Shown here piece by piece: positions 24,242 to 33,718 of a stretch of 39,797 nt of DNA. A model generated the notes under the pieces. The model ran no database searches and was not told the DNA's origin. It saw only the letters and a list, made by a program, of their open reading frames with translations. The DNA is from an uncultured Porphyromonas sp. (GTDB taxonomy: Bacteria; Bacteroidota; Bacteroidia; Bacteroidales; Porphyromonadaceae): assembly GCF_902489635.1 (NCBI RefSeq), contig NZ_CABUAN010000020.1, forward strand, positions 1 through 39,797, in the 5' to 3' direction. The first letter of the stretch is position 1. Every line of letters starts with the position of its first letter. The position numbers and the translations under genes were made by a program.

Positions 24242-26656
24242 ATGCGACATACACGAACGATCAAGAGACTACTACACCTAGCCATCGGACTGTTCCTATG
24301 GAGCGTCATCGCCACAGCACAGACGACTGGGGGAGCCATCACGGGAACTATCAAAAATGCTGAAGGGGCACTCGAGGGGGCCTCCGTCTTCCTCGTGAAG
24401 GATCGGGAGACGCAAGAGATTGTGCAATTTGCCGTGAGCGATGCTGCGGGGCACTTTACGATGCGTGCGCCTGCCGGGAACTATATCTTTGGCGTGAGCT
24501 ACCTCGGCTATGCGATGCACACGGAGGAGATTAGTCTCACGGCCGAGCCACTCGACCTTGGTACCATTACCCTTGAGACGAGTGCCGAGGAGCTGCAGAC
24601 GGTGGTCGTGCGGGGGCAGATCGTTGGAGTGCGAACGCAGCCCGACGGCTTTGCGGTCGATGTACACAAGATACGAGAGCGTAGCAACGATGCCTTAGAC
24701 TTGCTCAAGCATATACCGAAGGTGCAGGTGAAGGGCAACCAGCTTGGCATCATAGGCAAGGAGCAGGTCTTGGTCAAGATAGGCAACGTCTTGCAGCGGG
24801 TCGACGCCTCGGAGATTGCTGGTCTTCTCAAGGGTTACGATGCGGGGCTGATAGACCGTGTGGAGGTGATCATGCAGCCACCACTTAGGTACGACCCAGA
24901 TGGCAATACGGCGATGATTATCCTGCACACCTCCTCCCTCTTTAAGGAGTATATGGGCGGGGTGATTGGCACGGAAGGTATGTATGCCAACAAGGATAGC
25001 TATCGCTACGGAGGCTACGGCTCACTGCTTTACAATCGGCGAGGGCTCTTTGCCTCGATAGCTCCTTCTATCAACTTCAACGGATCGGACAATCTGGAGG
25101 ATGTCACCTACGAGGCGAAAGATTATCGCTATCATACTTACACCCCCTCGGTGGGACGCTATGACTATGTGGGTGTGCGTGGTACGCTACAATACGCATA
25201 CGGGGAGAAAAGCCTGCTGGGCATGGCACTCTCGTGGAATAGGAAGAAGTACCGCAATATCTTCGAGAGTCAGGAGACGACTACGCAACCAGGTACCCCA
25301 GAGCGGGTCGTGGAGAATAGCAACGGCTACCTAGCTACCGAGCCACGCATCACGGCGACCGCTTACTGGGAGGCAACCTTTGGGGAGCGGGGCGGACAGC
25401 TCTGGAGTGAGCTGTCCTACTTTAACCTAACGAACGACTCACAAACTACTTACGTAGGTCAGGAATTGCCACAGAGCGACCCTTTCTTAGCTTATAGTGA
25501 GGAGCGGGACCTGCGCACCTCGGGGGCGCATCTGAGTAGCGACTACGCCATTTATCTAGACGGTGACCACCGCTACCTCCTAGAGACTGGTCTCAAGGGC
25601 GCTTGGAGCAGCTCTGCCAATCACCGAGCGCACAACGATGCGGTGAGTCCGTACCCGCTCATACAGCAGCGCAACGACATCGTCTGGCAGGAGTGGAGCC
25701 TCTCGCCTTACGTCAGCGGTACGCTGCGCCTGAACGAACAGTGGTGGATGCGCCTAGGGGTGCGCTACCTTGGGGTCAAGTCGCATCTGGCACAGCAGGG
25801 GCAAGTGATGACTACGATCCCTGAGCTAGACCGCTATGACGATGCTTGGCTCCCGATGCTACATACCAGCTACACCCCCTCGCCAAGGCATCAGCTGACG
25901 CTCACGGTCAATAGCTCCATCGTGGAGCCTAAGTTTAGAGACCTCAACCCTTTCGTCTGGCAGGTCAACGAGCGAACCTTTTATCAGGGGAATGCGCAGC
26001 TTCGTCCTGAGCTACGCTACTTGCTGGGTGTCGGCTACACCTTCGACCAAGCCCTCTCTATCCGCGGACGCTTGCGGAGAGGACTGCGGCTGATGACTCC
26101 TATATCTACCCTACAGGGCGAGCGGGTCTACACGCAGATGGAGAATGCCCAAAACAGTCTCTTCCTGGGAGCCGAGGCGGGCTACTACTTTGACAAGCTC
26201 CGCTGGATGAGTGCCAATCTAGAAGCGTACTACGGCCGAAGCATTTACACCTCCACATTGCCACAGCTCCCGCCTAAGATGACAGGCAGTGAGTGGGGTC
26301 TCAGCGGCTACCTGGACTTTACCTTCAACGAGAGCCGCACCTGGACTGGCTTCCTCTCGGGCGAGTACACGGGACGGCAGAAGACAACGGTCGTCACGCT
26401 AGAGCCACAGTACAATCTGGGGCTCGGCATGAGCTACTTCCTCTTGAATAGACGGCTCGCGCTCTCCATCGCTGGACTAAACCTTCTAGTCTCGCACTAC
26501 AAAGGGGTGAGCCAGTACGACGGCTACAGCGTCACCTTCGACAACAGTTATGACGACCCGACGCTCTACCTATCGATCTCCTACAAGCTCTCCAACGGCA
26601 AGGACACCTCCTCCACTCGCAGCCAAGGTGCACGGGACATCGAGCGCCGCTTCTAA
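24242..26656 (+). CDS. Outer-membrane beta-barrel protein with carboxypeptidase-like regulatory domain (TonB-dependent receptor-like)
   Basis: 804 aa from the ATG at 24242, which begins a signal peptide (RTIKRLLHLAIGLFLWSVIA, cut after TAQ); an in-frame extension back to 23975 covers the previous gene and promoter and is rejected. Residues ~28-115 are a CarboxypepD_reg-like domain (GAITGTIKNAEGALEGASV, FGVSYLGYAMHTEEI). A plug-like segment (~120-230, LLKHIPKVQVKGN, IDRVEVIMQPP) follows, then a large barrel of alternating aromatic strands. This is the OMP_b-brl_3 style of Bacteroidota TonB-receptor relatives. No SusD partner is adjacent, so it is not a standard polysaccharide-utilisation pair. 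The substrate is unknown. Confidence 0.87.
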   Translation: MRHTRTIKRLLHLAIGLFLWSVIATAQTTGGAITGTIKNAEGALEGASVFLVKDRETQEIVQFAVSDAAGHFTMRAPAGNYIFGVSYLGYAMHTEEISLTAEPLDLGTITLETSAEELQTVVVRGQIVGVRTQPDGFAVDVHKIRERSNDALDLLKHIPKVQVKGNQLGIIGKEQVLVKIGNVLQRVDASEIAGLLKGYDAGLIDRVEVIMQPPLRYDPDGNTAMIILHTSSLFKEYMGGVIGTEGMYANKDSYRYGGYGSLLYNRRGLFASIAPSINFNGSDNLEDVTYEAKDYRYHTYTPSVGRYDYVGVRGTLQYAYGEKSLLGMALSWNRKKYRNIFESQETTTQPGTPERVVENSNGYLATEPRITATAYWEATFGERGGQLWSELSYFNLTNDSQTTYVGQELPQSDPFLAYSEERDLRTSGAHLSSDYAIYLDGDHRYLLETGLKGAWSSSANHRAHNDAVSPYPLIQQRNDIVWQEWSLSPYVSGTLRLNEQWWMRLGVRYLGVKSHLAQQGQVMTTIPELDRYDDAWLPMLHTSYTPSPRHQLTLTVNSSIVEPKFRDLNPFVWQVNERTFYQGNAQLRPELRYLLGVGYTFDQALSIRGRLRRGLRLMTPISTLQGERVYTQMENAQNSLFLGAEAGYYFDKLRWMSANLEAYYGRSIYTSTLPQLPPKMTGSEWGLSGYLDFTFNESRTWTGFLSGEYTGRQKTTVVTLEPQYNLGLGMSYFLLNRRLALSIAGLNLLVSHYKGVSQYDGYSVTFDNSYDDPTLYLSISYKLSNGKDTSSTRSQGARDIERRF

Positions 26657-26658
26657 CC

Positions 26659-26719
26659 CTTTTTTAGTTCGCTGAGCCAGTCAAAGCGTGTCGACGAATC
26701 TTTGGCTCAATTCGCTATG
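26659..26719. repeat. Inverted-repeat element after the beta-barrel gene (copy 2)
   Basis: Starts CTTTTTTAGTTCGCTGAGCC and ends TTTGGCTCAATTCGCTA. Its halves are inverted (GAGCCA with TGGCTC), and it aligns with the element at 22820-22880 over its whole length. It starts three bases after the stop codon. Confidence 0.5.
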
Positions 26720-26733
26720 TCGTGGATTTGTCG

Positions 26734-26777
26734 TAATTTTGGAAAGCTAATGGGATCTGAAGACTCCGTTAGCTTTG
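26734..26777 (+). promoter_or_regulatory. Candidate galE promoter elements with overlapping hairpin
   Basis: Two -7-like boxes occur: TAATTTTG (26734-26741) and TAGCTTTG (26770-26777). AAAGCTAA (26743-26750) pairs with TTAGCTTT (26769-26776), so the second box lies in the arm of a stem-loop that would form in a transcript from the first. Which is used is not known. Confidence 0.4.
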
Positions 26778-26805
26778 CCCTAATGAATTGCTAGTGCTCA
26801 TAACA

Positions 26806-27867
26806 ATGCAAGAACAGACCAAAAAGTCTATCCTACTAACTGGTGGCTGTGGATACATAGCCTCTCACACTGCGGTAGTCCTGCAGGAGGCGGGATACGA
26901 TGTCATCCTTGTGGACAACCTATCGAACTCACGTCGTGAGGTGGTTGATGCGATTGCGCAGATCACCTCGACACGACCGACTTTCTACGAGGTGGACTGC
27001 ACCGATGCAGCCGCTATGGGTAAAGTCTTCGAGCATCACAAGGGCGAGATAGCGGGGGTGATCCACTTTGCAGCGCACAAGGCAGTCGGCGAGTCGGTCG
27101 AGCAGCCACTACGCTACTACGACAACAATATCAACTCGCTCATCACGCTCCTACGCTGCATGGAGCAGTATGGTGTGCAGCACCTGGTTTTCTCCTCCTC
27201 CTGTACGGTCTACGGACAGCCGACGGCTGAGCATCTGCCGATCACCGAGTCGGCACCGCGTCAAGATGCTACCTCGCCTTATGGCAATACGAAGCGCATC
27301 AACGAGGATATCATCATAGACTCCGTACGTAGTGGCATGCCGCTACAAGCGGTCATACTAAGATACTTTAACCCTATCGGAGCGCACCCCTCGGCACTCA
27401 TTGGCGAGGAGCCTGTGGGCACACCGCAAAACCTCATTCCCTTCCTGACCCAAACGGTGGCTGGGCTTCGCAAGGAGCTCGTTGTCTTTGGCAATGACTA
27501 CAACACGCCAGACGGCACCTGCATACGTGACTACATTGATGTGATGGACCTAGCGCAGGCTCATCTAGCAGCACTACGTCGTCTGCATCGCAGCGATGTA
27601 CAGACAGATCCTGCACACTATATATATAATGTAGGCATGGGTCGTGGGCTGAGCGTCTTGGAGCTGATACAGGCCTTCGAGCGCGCCACGGGGCGCAAGG
27701 TGCCATACCGCATGGGCGACCGCAGAGCGGGCGACATAGAGCAGATATGGGCCGACACGAGCTACGGTGAGCAGGAGCTACAGTGGCACGCTGAGATACC
27801 TATCGAGGAGAGCCTGCGACGTGCTTGGCACTGGCAGGAGGCTCTAGACAAGCGACATATCAACTGA
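26806..27867 (+). CDS. galE: UDP-glucose 4-epimerase
   Basis: Interconverts UDP-glucose and UDP-galactose using tightly bound NAD. 353 aa from the ATG at 26806; an earlier TTG at 26788 is not needed. The Rossmann motif TGGCGYIASH is at the N-terminus (GxxGxxG). The SSSCTVYG segment and the catalytic Y159-x-x-x-K163 (SPYGNTK) are present. NPIGAHPSALIGE and the C-terminal DRRAGDIEQIWAD complete the classic GalE pattern. It supplies sugar nucleotides for surface polysaccharide. It precedes gcvH by 34 bp without an obvious terminator, so some read-through is likely. Confidence 0.96.
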   Translation: MQEQTKKSILLTGGCGYIASHTAVVLQEAGYDVILVDNLSNSRREVVDAIAQITSTRPTFYEVDCTDAAAMGKVFEHHKGEIAGVIHFAAHKAVGESVEQPLRYYDNNINSLITLLRCMEQYGVQHLVFSSSCTVYGQPTAEHLPITESAPRQDATSPYGNTKRINEDIIIDSVRSGMPLQAVILRYFNPIGAHPSALIGEEPVGTPQNLIPFLTQTVAGLRKELVVFGNDYNTPDGTCIRDYIDVMDLAQAHLAALRRLHRSDVQTDPAHYIYNVGMGRGLSVLELIQAFERATGRKVPYRMGDRRAGDIEQIWADTSYGEQELQWHAEIPIEESLRRAWHWQEALDKRHIN

Positions 27868-27901
27868 CAAACAATTCTAACCATTTAACGAACGAATAAC
27901 T

Positions 27902-28282
27902 ATGAACTTTCCAAAAGAACTAAAGTACACGGCTGACCACGAGTGGGTACGCATCAATGGCAACGAGGCTGTCATCGGCATCACAGACTTTGCTCAGAGC
28001 GAGCTAGGCGAGATCGTCTACGTAGACGTCGACACCGAGGGTGAGAAGATCGACCGCAACGAGGTCTTTGGCTCTATCGAGGCTGTCAAGACCGTTTCTG
28101 ACCTGATGATGCCTATGACGGGCGAGGTCCTAGAGGTCAACGCAGAGCTCGAGGATGCTCCTGAGCTGGTCAACGAAGACCCATACGGCAAGGGCTGGAT
28201 TATCAAGATAGCTATCGAAAACCCCGCTGAGGCTGACGAGCTACTCGATGCTGCTGGCTATCAAGAGAAGATCGGTAAGTAA
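27902..28282 (+). CDS. gcvH: Glycine cleavage system H protein
   Basis: Carries the lipoyl arm that shuttles the aminomethyl group between P, T and L proteins. 126 aa, normal length. The start FPKELKYTADHEWVR is typical. The lipoylated lysine is K63 in GSIEAVKTVSDL. NEDPYGKGWIIKI is the conserved C-terminal block. The other gcv genes are not in the window. It leads the gcvH-purE-ispG run (12 bp to purE), an arrangement I recall from other Bacteroidota. Confidence 0.97.
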   Translation: MNFPKELKYTADHEWVRINGNEAVIGITDFAQSELGEIVYVDVDTEGEKIDRNEVFGSIEAVKTVSDLMMPMTGEVLEVNAELEDAPELVNEDPYGKGWIIKIAIENPAEADELLDAAGYQEKIGK

Positions 28283-28294
28283 GAGCTAGAGCAG

Positions 28295-28804
28295 ATGCAA
28301 CCTCTCGTTAGTGTCATCATGGGTAGCACCAGTGATCTACCCATCATGCAGCGTGCCGCCAAGCAACTGGAGGCACTGGAGATACCCTTCGAGCTACTCG
28401 CACTCTCTGCCCATCGTACACCCGATGAGGTAGCTGAGTTCGCAAGAGGTGCCGAGGAGCGTGGCGTACGTGTCATCATAGCTGCCGCTGGTATGGCCGC
28501 ACACCTATGCGGTGTCATCGCCTCGATGACTACACTGCCTGTGATCGGAGTGCCTATTGATGCCTCACTAGAGGGACTAGACGCTCTGCTAGCTATCGTA
28601 CAGATGCCTCCGGGCATCCCCGTAGCAACGGTCGGAGTCAATGCTGCTCAAAACGCAGCTCTCCTAGCGGCTCAGATGCTCGCCCTGGGCGATCCTGAGA
28701 TAGCTCAGAGAGTGAGAGCTCAGAAGGCTTCGCTCAAGGAGAAGATCGTCAAGGCTAACAAAGAGCTAGCTCAGATCTCTGACTATAAGTACAAAACAAA
28801 CTAA
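28295..28804 (+). CDS. purE: N5-carboxyaminoimidazole ribonucleotide mutase (PurE, class I)
   Basis: Rearranges N5-CAIR to CAIR in purine synthesis. 169 aa, standard for class I PurE. GSTSDLP near residues 10-16 binds the substrate phosphate, SAHRTPDE contains the catalytic histidine, and AAAGMAAHLCGVIAS, PVIGVPI and GVNAAQNAALLAAQML are the remaining conserved blocks. The 98-bp gap to ispG contains a stem-loop. Confidence 0.97.
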   Translation: MQPLVSVIMGSTSDLPIMQRAAKQLEALEIPFELLALSAHRTPDEVAEFARGAEERGVRVIIAAAGMAAHLCGVIASMTTLPVIGVPIDASLEGLDALLAIVQMPPGIPVATVGVNAAQNAALLAAQMLALGDPEIAQRVRAQKASLKEKIVKANKELAQISDYKYKTN

Positions 28805-28821
28805 CGATAAGACGATGTAGC

Positions 28822-28855
28822 GGCGGAGGGCGATAGATCTTTTTGCCCTCCTGCC
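28822..28855 (+). other. Stem-loop between purE and ispG
   Basis: GGCGGAGGGC (28822-28831) pairs with GCCCTCCTGCC (28845-28855) with one bulge; the loop contains CTTTTT. No T run follows the stem, so it could be a weak terminator, a processing site or a leader structure for ispG. Confidence 0.5.
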
Positions 28856-28902
28856 CTACTCGTTTATCTTTTATACTGACCTACCACACGCTCTACTCGT
28901 TC

Positions 28903-30618
28903 ATGTCTCTCTGTAGATACCAGCGTCGTCATAGCTACACCGTACCTGTCGGTGAGGCTCGTCTAGGAGGCGAGTCTCCACTGCTCTTACAGAGCATGGC
29001 CAACGTGAGTACGATGGAGACCGATCTCTGTGTGGCACAAGCCTTACGCTGTGCCAGCGAGGGGTGTCAACTCTTTAGATACACCGCTCAGGGCGTGCGC
29101 GAGGCTACCAATCTAGGCGTGATCGCTGAGCGACTACACGCCGAGGGGTGTCGTATGCCTCTGGTGGCAGACATACACTTTAGGAGCGACCCCGCCTTTG
29201 AGGCGCTCAAGCATGTGGACAAGGTGCGTATCAACCCGGGCAACTTCATTCATCAGAAGGCCGCGCTAGACGATGAGACGGCACGGGCGGAGATCGCTGA
29301 GGTCTTCGGACGCTTTGTTCGCGAAGCACAGGCTCGCCACCGAGCCATACGCATTGGGGTGAATCACGGCTCCCTCTCTGAGCGCATCCTAGCTCAGTAC
29401 GGCAACACGCCCGAGGGGATGGTCGCCTCCTGCATGGAGTACCTAGAGGTGTGCGACAGTCTGGGGATGCGTGACGTGGTCATCTCGATGAAAGCCTCCA
29501 ACGTCCTAGTCATGACACAAGCCGTACGGCTACTGGTGGAGCGTATGGATGCGCTAGACTGGCACTATCCGCTACACCTCGGAGTCACCGAGGCGGGAGC
29601 TGGTGAGGACGGGCGTGTCAAGAGCTGTATCGGCATTGCTAGTCTACTCGTTGACGGTCTGGGCGACACGCTGAGAGTCTCTCTGAGCGAGGAGCCTGAG
29701 GCGGAGCTTCGCTTTGGCAAGAAGCTCATAGCTTACATCGATCAGTTGGCCGCCTTTGACCAGACAAGACCGATCTACGCTAGCCACTCTTATCGCTCCG
29801 TAACCCGTGACCAAGCGCAGGGAGCTACGGAACTAGCTAAATACCCCGCTGTGCTGACACTAGACAGTGACGGGACAGCTCTCGATGTGGGCTTTGATGC
29901 TCGACTAGAGGAGACGCAATTGGCTCTCTCCGATGAGCGACAATCATTACAGATCATAGACCTAGACACACCACTGGATCGGCTCTTGCAGCATCTAGAG
30001 GACTTTGCAGCTCACTGGGACGGACATGCTTGGCTAGAGCTACGAGGCGCAGAGCTGGACTATATATATAAGGTGCGCTATGCCGTAGAGCAGCTCTCGG
30101 AAAGAGGTTCGATGCCTCGCATCTTGCTACACTATGCGTCCCATGCTAGAGGCTACGACGACATCTTGATCGACTGCGCCACGCAGCTCGGCTCCTTGCT
30201 ACTAGAGGGGATCGGTAATGCGGTCGCTTTCTCAGCAGTGGCTATGAGTCCTAAGGCTCGCCTAGCCCTGTTCAATGGTATCCTGCAGGCGGTGCGTATC
30301 AAGATGACCCACACCGAGTTCATCAGCTGTCCAGGCTGTGGGCGTACGCTCTTCGACCTGCAGCAGACGGTGGCGCAGGTCAAGCAGCGACTGGCGCATC
30401 TGCCTAACCTCAAGATCGGCGTGATGGGTTGCATCGTCAATGGTCCTGGCGAAATGGCCGACGCTGACTACGGTTACGTGGGTGGAGGTGTCGGCAAGGT
30501 CGACCTATACCGTGGACAGGAGCGACTCGTACACGGCATCCCTTCGGCAGAAGCTGTGGATCGTCTCATTGAGCTCATCAAGAGTGACGGCAAGTGGTGC
30601 GACCCGCCACAGCAATAA
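28903..30618 (+). CDS. ispG: 4-hydroxy-3-methylbut-2-enyl diphosphate synthase IspG (long form)
   Basis: Penultimate step of the MEP isoprenoid pathway: reduces MEcPP to HMBPP with an iron-sulfur cluster. 571 aa from the ATG at 28903; a longer frame from 28843 adds an unlikely 20 residues. The TIM barrel begins PLLLQSMANVSTMETD and includes VADIHFRSDPAF and VRINPGNF. The [4Fe-4S] ligands are C476 and C479 (CPGCG) and C510 (MGCIVNGPGE). The extra ~200-residue insert between barrel and cluster domain is the plant/Bacteroidota/Chlamydia type. The gap to dut is 20 bp. Confidence 0.97.
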   Translation: MSLCRYQRRHSYTVPVGEARLGGESPLLLQSMANVSTMETDLCVAQALRCASEGCQLFRYTAQGVREATNLGVIAERLHAEGCRMPLVADIHFRSDPAFEALKHVDKVRINPGNFIHQKAALDDETARAEIAEVFGRFVREAQARHRAIRIGVNHGSLSERILAQYGNTPEGMVASCMEYLEVCDSLGMRDVVISMKASNVLVMTQAVRLLVERMDALDWHYPLHLGVTEAGAGEDGRVKSCIGIASLLVDGLGDTLRVSLSEEPEAELRFGKKLIAYIDQLAAFDQTRPIYASHSYRSVTRDQAQGATELAKYPAVLTLDSDGTALDVGFDARLEETQLALSDERQSLQIIDLDTPLDRLLQHLEDFAAHWDGHAWLELRGAELDYIYKVRYAVEQLSERGSMPRILLHYASHARGYDDILIDCATQLGSLLLEGIGNAVAFSAVAMSPKARLALFNGILQAVRIKMTHTEFISCPGCGRTLFDLQQTVAQVKQRLAHLPNLKIGVMGCIVNGPGEMADADYGYVGGGVGKVDLYRGQERLVHGIPSAEAVDRLIELIKSDGKWCDPPQQ

Positions 30619-30638
30619 CCTTTATACCAACGCTACTC

Positions 30639-31073
30639 ATGCTTTCTATTCGGATTATCAACCGCTCTTCCTATCCCCTACCTCAATACGCTACGGCACT
30701 CTCTGCGGGGCTAGACCTACGCGCTAACCTAGAGCAAAGCGTCTCGCTGGCACCCCTAGAGCGTCGACTGATATCCACAGGTCTATACATGGAGATCCCC
30801 GCCGGCTACGAGGGGCAGGTGCGTCCACGCAGTGGGCTAGCTCTCAAGCAGGGGCTGACCGTACTCAATGCGCCTGGCACGATCGACGCTGACTACCGAG
30901 GCGAGTTGCAGGTAATCCTCATCAATCTATCTCAGGAGACGGTGGAGATAGCTCCCGGTGAGCGCATCGCTCAGCTCGTCTTCGCTCGCCACGAGCAGTG
31001 CGACTGGATCGAGGTCGAGAGCCTCTCGGACACCCAGCGAGGCGATGGCGGTTTTGGACATACGGGCGTATGA
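30639..31073 (+). CDS. dut: dUTP diphosphatase (dUTPase)
   Basis: Hydrolyses dUTP to dUMP, keeping uracil out of DNA and feeding thymidylate synthesis. 144 aa from the ATG at 30639 (MLSIRIINRS); a frame starting at 30594 overlaps ispG and is rejected. All five trimeric-dUTPase motifs are visible: SAGLDLRA, RPRSGLALK, GTIDADYRGE, GERIAQLVF and the C-terminal RGDGGFGHTG. Its stop overlaps the start of the TPR gene (ATGA). Confidence 0.97.
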   Translation: MLSIRIINRSSYPLPQYATALSAGLDLRANLEQSVSLAPLERRLISTGLYMEIPAGYEGQVRPRSGLALKQGLTVLNAPGTIDADYRGELQVILINLSQETVEIAPGERIAQLVFARHEQCDWIEVESLSDTQRGDGGFGHTGV

Positions 31074-32833
31074 AAAGCATCGGTCGTCAGACACTCTTGC
31101 TCTTGCTTTTAGCTCTACTAGGGCTAAGTTCTGCTAAACTCTCTGCGCAGTCTACAGGGACGGAGGGGACAGCCTACGCGCAGATTGAAGACTACGCCAA
31201 CATCCTCTTCTTCGCAGGATCGCAGGAGCCAGCTATCGGCTATCTTTACTACCTCTACGACGCCTATCCTGACCAGCAGGTCCGGACGGCTGTACCGCTG
31301 GCCAGCTGGCTGGATCTGGCGGATCGCCAAAGCGAAGCTAGAGACTTACTCCAGACGCTTTTCACCAGGAAAAGCGACCAGGCTCACGCCAATCAAGAGC
31401 TCGTACGCTACTACCTCACGCTCCTCTATAGTAGCGGAGAGATTAATGAGGCAGACTCGCTCTTTGCCATGCTCCCGAGAGAAGTATCCAGCCACCCCGA
31501 CATACTGCTAGTTCATCTGACGAGCCTAGCAATACTAAACAAGAGCCAAGAGCTACTAGAGCAGATAGCGCAACTCGACACGACGCAGCTCACAAACACT
31601 CAGCAGCGAGAGACCTACTACCGCCTCATCACTCAGTCCGCCTCCAAGCAGGGAGACTACCAGCGTATGCTCCAAGCCGCTGAGCGACTCGTCGAACTGG
31701 AGCCGAGCAATCTGGGCAATCACCACACACGTCTAGAAGCACTCAACGCACTAAGGCTAGACGATCAGATAGAGAAGGGTCTAGTGCAGCTCCAGCGGAC
31801 ACTCTCCCTACCCGACGATTACATCGAGGTGACGCGTGCCGAGCTGATCGCCGCGCGCCGAGATACCAAGCAATCGGCCGAATACCTCCACCGCTACCTA
31901 GAGCGTCAAGACAGCATCTCTCCCGTCTCGGCACGCATTATATCTATGATGCTGCCAGACTTCTCAGACATTAGCCAGATCCCGTCAGACTTTATCCCCG
32001 CCTTGACACGCCTCGCAGAGTTAGAGCCGAGCGACCCGAAGCTCTTCGCCGACCTCTACCTCATCGTCTTGGCACAACAGGGGAAAGCGCAGGCGGAGCA
32101 ACTCATCAAGCAGTTTTACGACAACCCCAAGACCGCTTATAGTGCCGTCGTCGTGCAGGCTTCGCAGATGAAGGAGCAGGAGCGACTAGACTACCTCACC
32201 TCGGCGCAAAAGCGTTACCCCGCAGACCTTCAGATACTGGCCCTCTACGCTGGCGAACTCATTGCTCGGGATCGTCTAGACGAAGCTAAGCAAGCGATCA
32301 ATAGCCAGCTAGACTGGACCAAACTCAAGACAGCCAAAGGCGTTGAAGCGACCGAAGGGGTACGCCTGCTACTCCTCTACTCTTCGCTGATCTATGAGAA
32401 GCAGGAGCAGTCGGCACAAGCACTCGAAGTCTTTGAGATTGCCGAGCGGCTCTTCCCCCGAGATGCCATCCTGCTCAACAACTACGCTTACTACCTCTAC
32501 ACCCTATCACCGCAAGACAGCAGCTACCTAGTAAAAGCCGAGCAACTAGCCGCGACAGCCTATGGACTAGCCCCCGAAGAGGCCAACATCCTCGATACTT
32601 ACGGCACCATCCTCCTAGCTCGGGGGCAAACGACGATGGCGCAGCTCATGCTCTCGCAAGCGGTAGAGCGAGCTGAGCAAATAGGCAAGCCCAATGCGGG
32701 CTACATCGAGCGACTTGGCGACGCCTATCTGCAGGGTGGTGACCGACAGGCTGCGCTCCAGCAATGGCAGCGAGCTTACAAGTTGGCACCCACGGAGGGG
32801 CTTCAGCAGAAGATCGATGCGCTGACCCCTTAG
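31070..32833 (+). CDS. Exported tetratricopeptide-repeat protein
   Basis: 587 aa from the ATG at 31070, which overlaps the dut stop codon by four bases. A signal peptide (QTLLLLLLALLGLSSAKLSAQ) sends it to the periplasm or outer membrane. The rest is almost entirely helical TPR-type repeats, clearest near the end (ILDTYGTILLARGQTTMAQL, GYIERLGDAYLQGGDRQAAL, QQWQRAYKLAPTE). It is followed by a DUF4292 lipoprotein and an EnvC-like protein. The group suggests an envelope assembly function, with the TPR protein as a scaffold; this is inference. Confidence 0.88.
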   Translation: MKSIGRQTLLLLLLALLGLSSAKLSAQSTGTEGTAYAQIEDYANILFFAGSQEPAIGYLYYLYDAYPDQQVRTAVPLASWLDLADRQSEARDLLQTLFTRKSDQAHANQELVRYYLTLLYSSGEINEADSLFAMLPREVSSHPDILLVHLTSLAILNKSQELLEQIAQLDTTQLTNTQQRETYYRLITQSASKQGDYQRMLQAAERLVELEPSNLGNHHTRLEALNALRLDDQIEKGLVQLQRTLSLPDDYIEVTRAELIAARRDTKQSAEYLHRYLERQDSISPVSARIISMMLPDFSDISQIPSDFIPALTRLAELEPSDPKLFADLYLIVLAQQGKAQAEQLIKQFYDNPKTAYSAVVVQASQMKEQERLDYLTSAQKRYPADLQILALYAGELIARDRLDEAKQAINSQLDWTKLKTAKGVEATEGVRLLLLYSSLIYEKQEQSAQALEVFEIAERLFPRDAILLNNYAYYLYTLSPQDSSYLVKAEQLAATAYGLAPEEANILDTYGTILLARGQTTMAQLMLSQAVERAEQIGKPNAGYIERLGDAYLQGGDRQAALQQWQRAYKLAPTEGLQQKIDALTP

Positions 32834-32863
32834 TTGTGATACACTATATATTATAGACCTATC

Positions 32864-33685
32864 ATGAGACACTTCCTAAGATCTACCCTCCTCATCATCA
32901 GTAGCACGCTACTGCTCATAGCTTGTGGCACGCGCGCTAGCCACTCTAGCTCCGCAACGGTGCCCACAGTCGCAGAGGCAGGAGGGTGCGCTCTAGGCGA
33001 CTCATGGCTTTCGGACCAGATCCTCCAGATCCGTCACACGCCTGAGCATCGCATCGCTAGTGCCGATCTATCCCTAGGCGACTCGCAGCTATCGACACGC
33101 ATGGATCTCTTCGTAGGTCAGAGCGATGGCGTGATGCTCTCGGCTCGTCCGCTGCCCTTTGTGGAGGCACTCCGCATCTACATCCTCCCCGACCACATCG
33201 CTCTCTACGATATGATGCACGACGCCAAGGTCACCATCAGCTACTACGAGCTGAGCGAGCGACTGGATGCCGAGGTGTCGTACACGCTCCTGCGTGACCT
33301 ACTCCTGGGCCAGCCCACCTACCTAGCCGATCATGAGTACGTAGTCGGGCACGGTGCTCTGGAGACCTCACTCCATAGCCTCAAGGGCAAGCCCTGGGTT
33401 GCCGATTATATGGTCAATCCGCAATGCCAGCTAGGCACCATCCGCATCGCCTCCACTGACCAAAGCAAGAGCGGCTATCTGCAGGGACGATACAGCTACC
33501 AGAGTGGCTCTAGCAAGCCTAACGTGACCCATCTCCTCGTCTCCACACCGCGCAAGCGTCTCTCCATACAGCTAAAGTATAGCAAGAGCAAAGAGCTTAC
33601 GCCAGCTCAACTGCAAGATCGTCTCACCGAGCCTCAGGGAGGCTACGCGACCATGACCCTAGACGAGTTACTCAAGCTCCTTTAG
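32864..33685 (+). CDS. DUF4292-like lipoprotein
   Basis: 273 aa. A lipoprotein signal peptide ends in a lipobox LLIACGT with the modified cysteine near residue 21. The mature protein is beta-rich (ADLSLGDSQLSTRMDLFVG, ALRIYILPDHIALYDMM, GYLQGRYSYQSGSS), consistent with a LolA/LolB-like lipid-binding half-barrel as seen in DUF4292 proteins of Bacteroidota. It lies between the TPR gene (30 bp) and the EnvC-like gene (33 bp). A role in moving lipids or lipoproteins is plausible but unproven. Confidence 0.78.
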   Translation: MRHFLRSTLLIISSTLLLIACGTRASHSSSATVPTVAEAGGCALGDSWLSDQILQIRHTPEHRIASADLSLGDSQLSTRMDLFVGQSDGVMLSARPLPFVEALRIYILPDHIALYDMMHDAKVTISYYELSERLDAEVSYTLLRDLLLGQPTYLADHEYVVGHGALETSLHSLKGKPWVADYMVNPQCQLGTIRIASTDQSKSGYLQGRYSYQSGSSKPNVTHLLVSTPRKRLSIQLKYSKSKELTPAQLQDRLTEPQGGYATMTLDELLKLL

Positions 33686-33718
33686 TTTATATCGCACACC
33701 CCACCACCCCATCGACCT

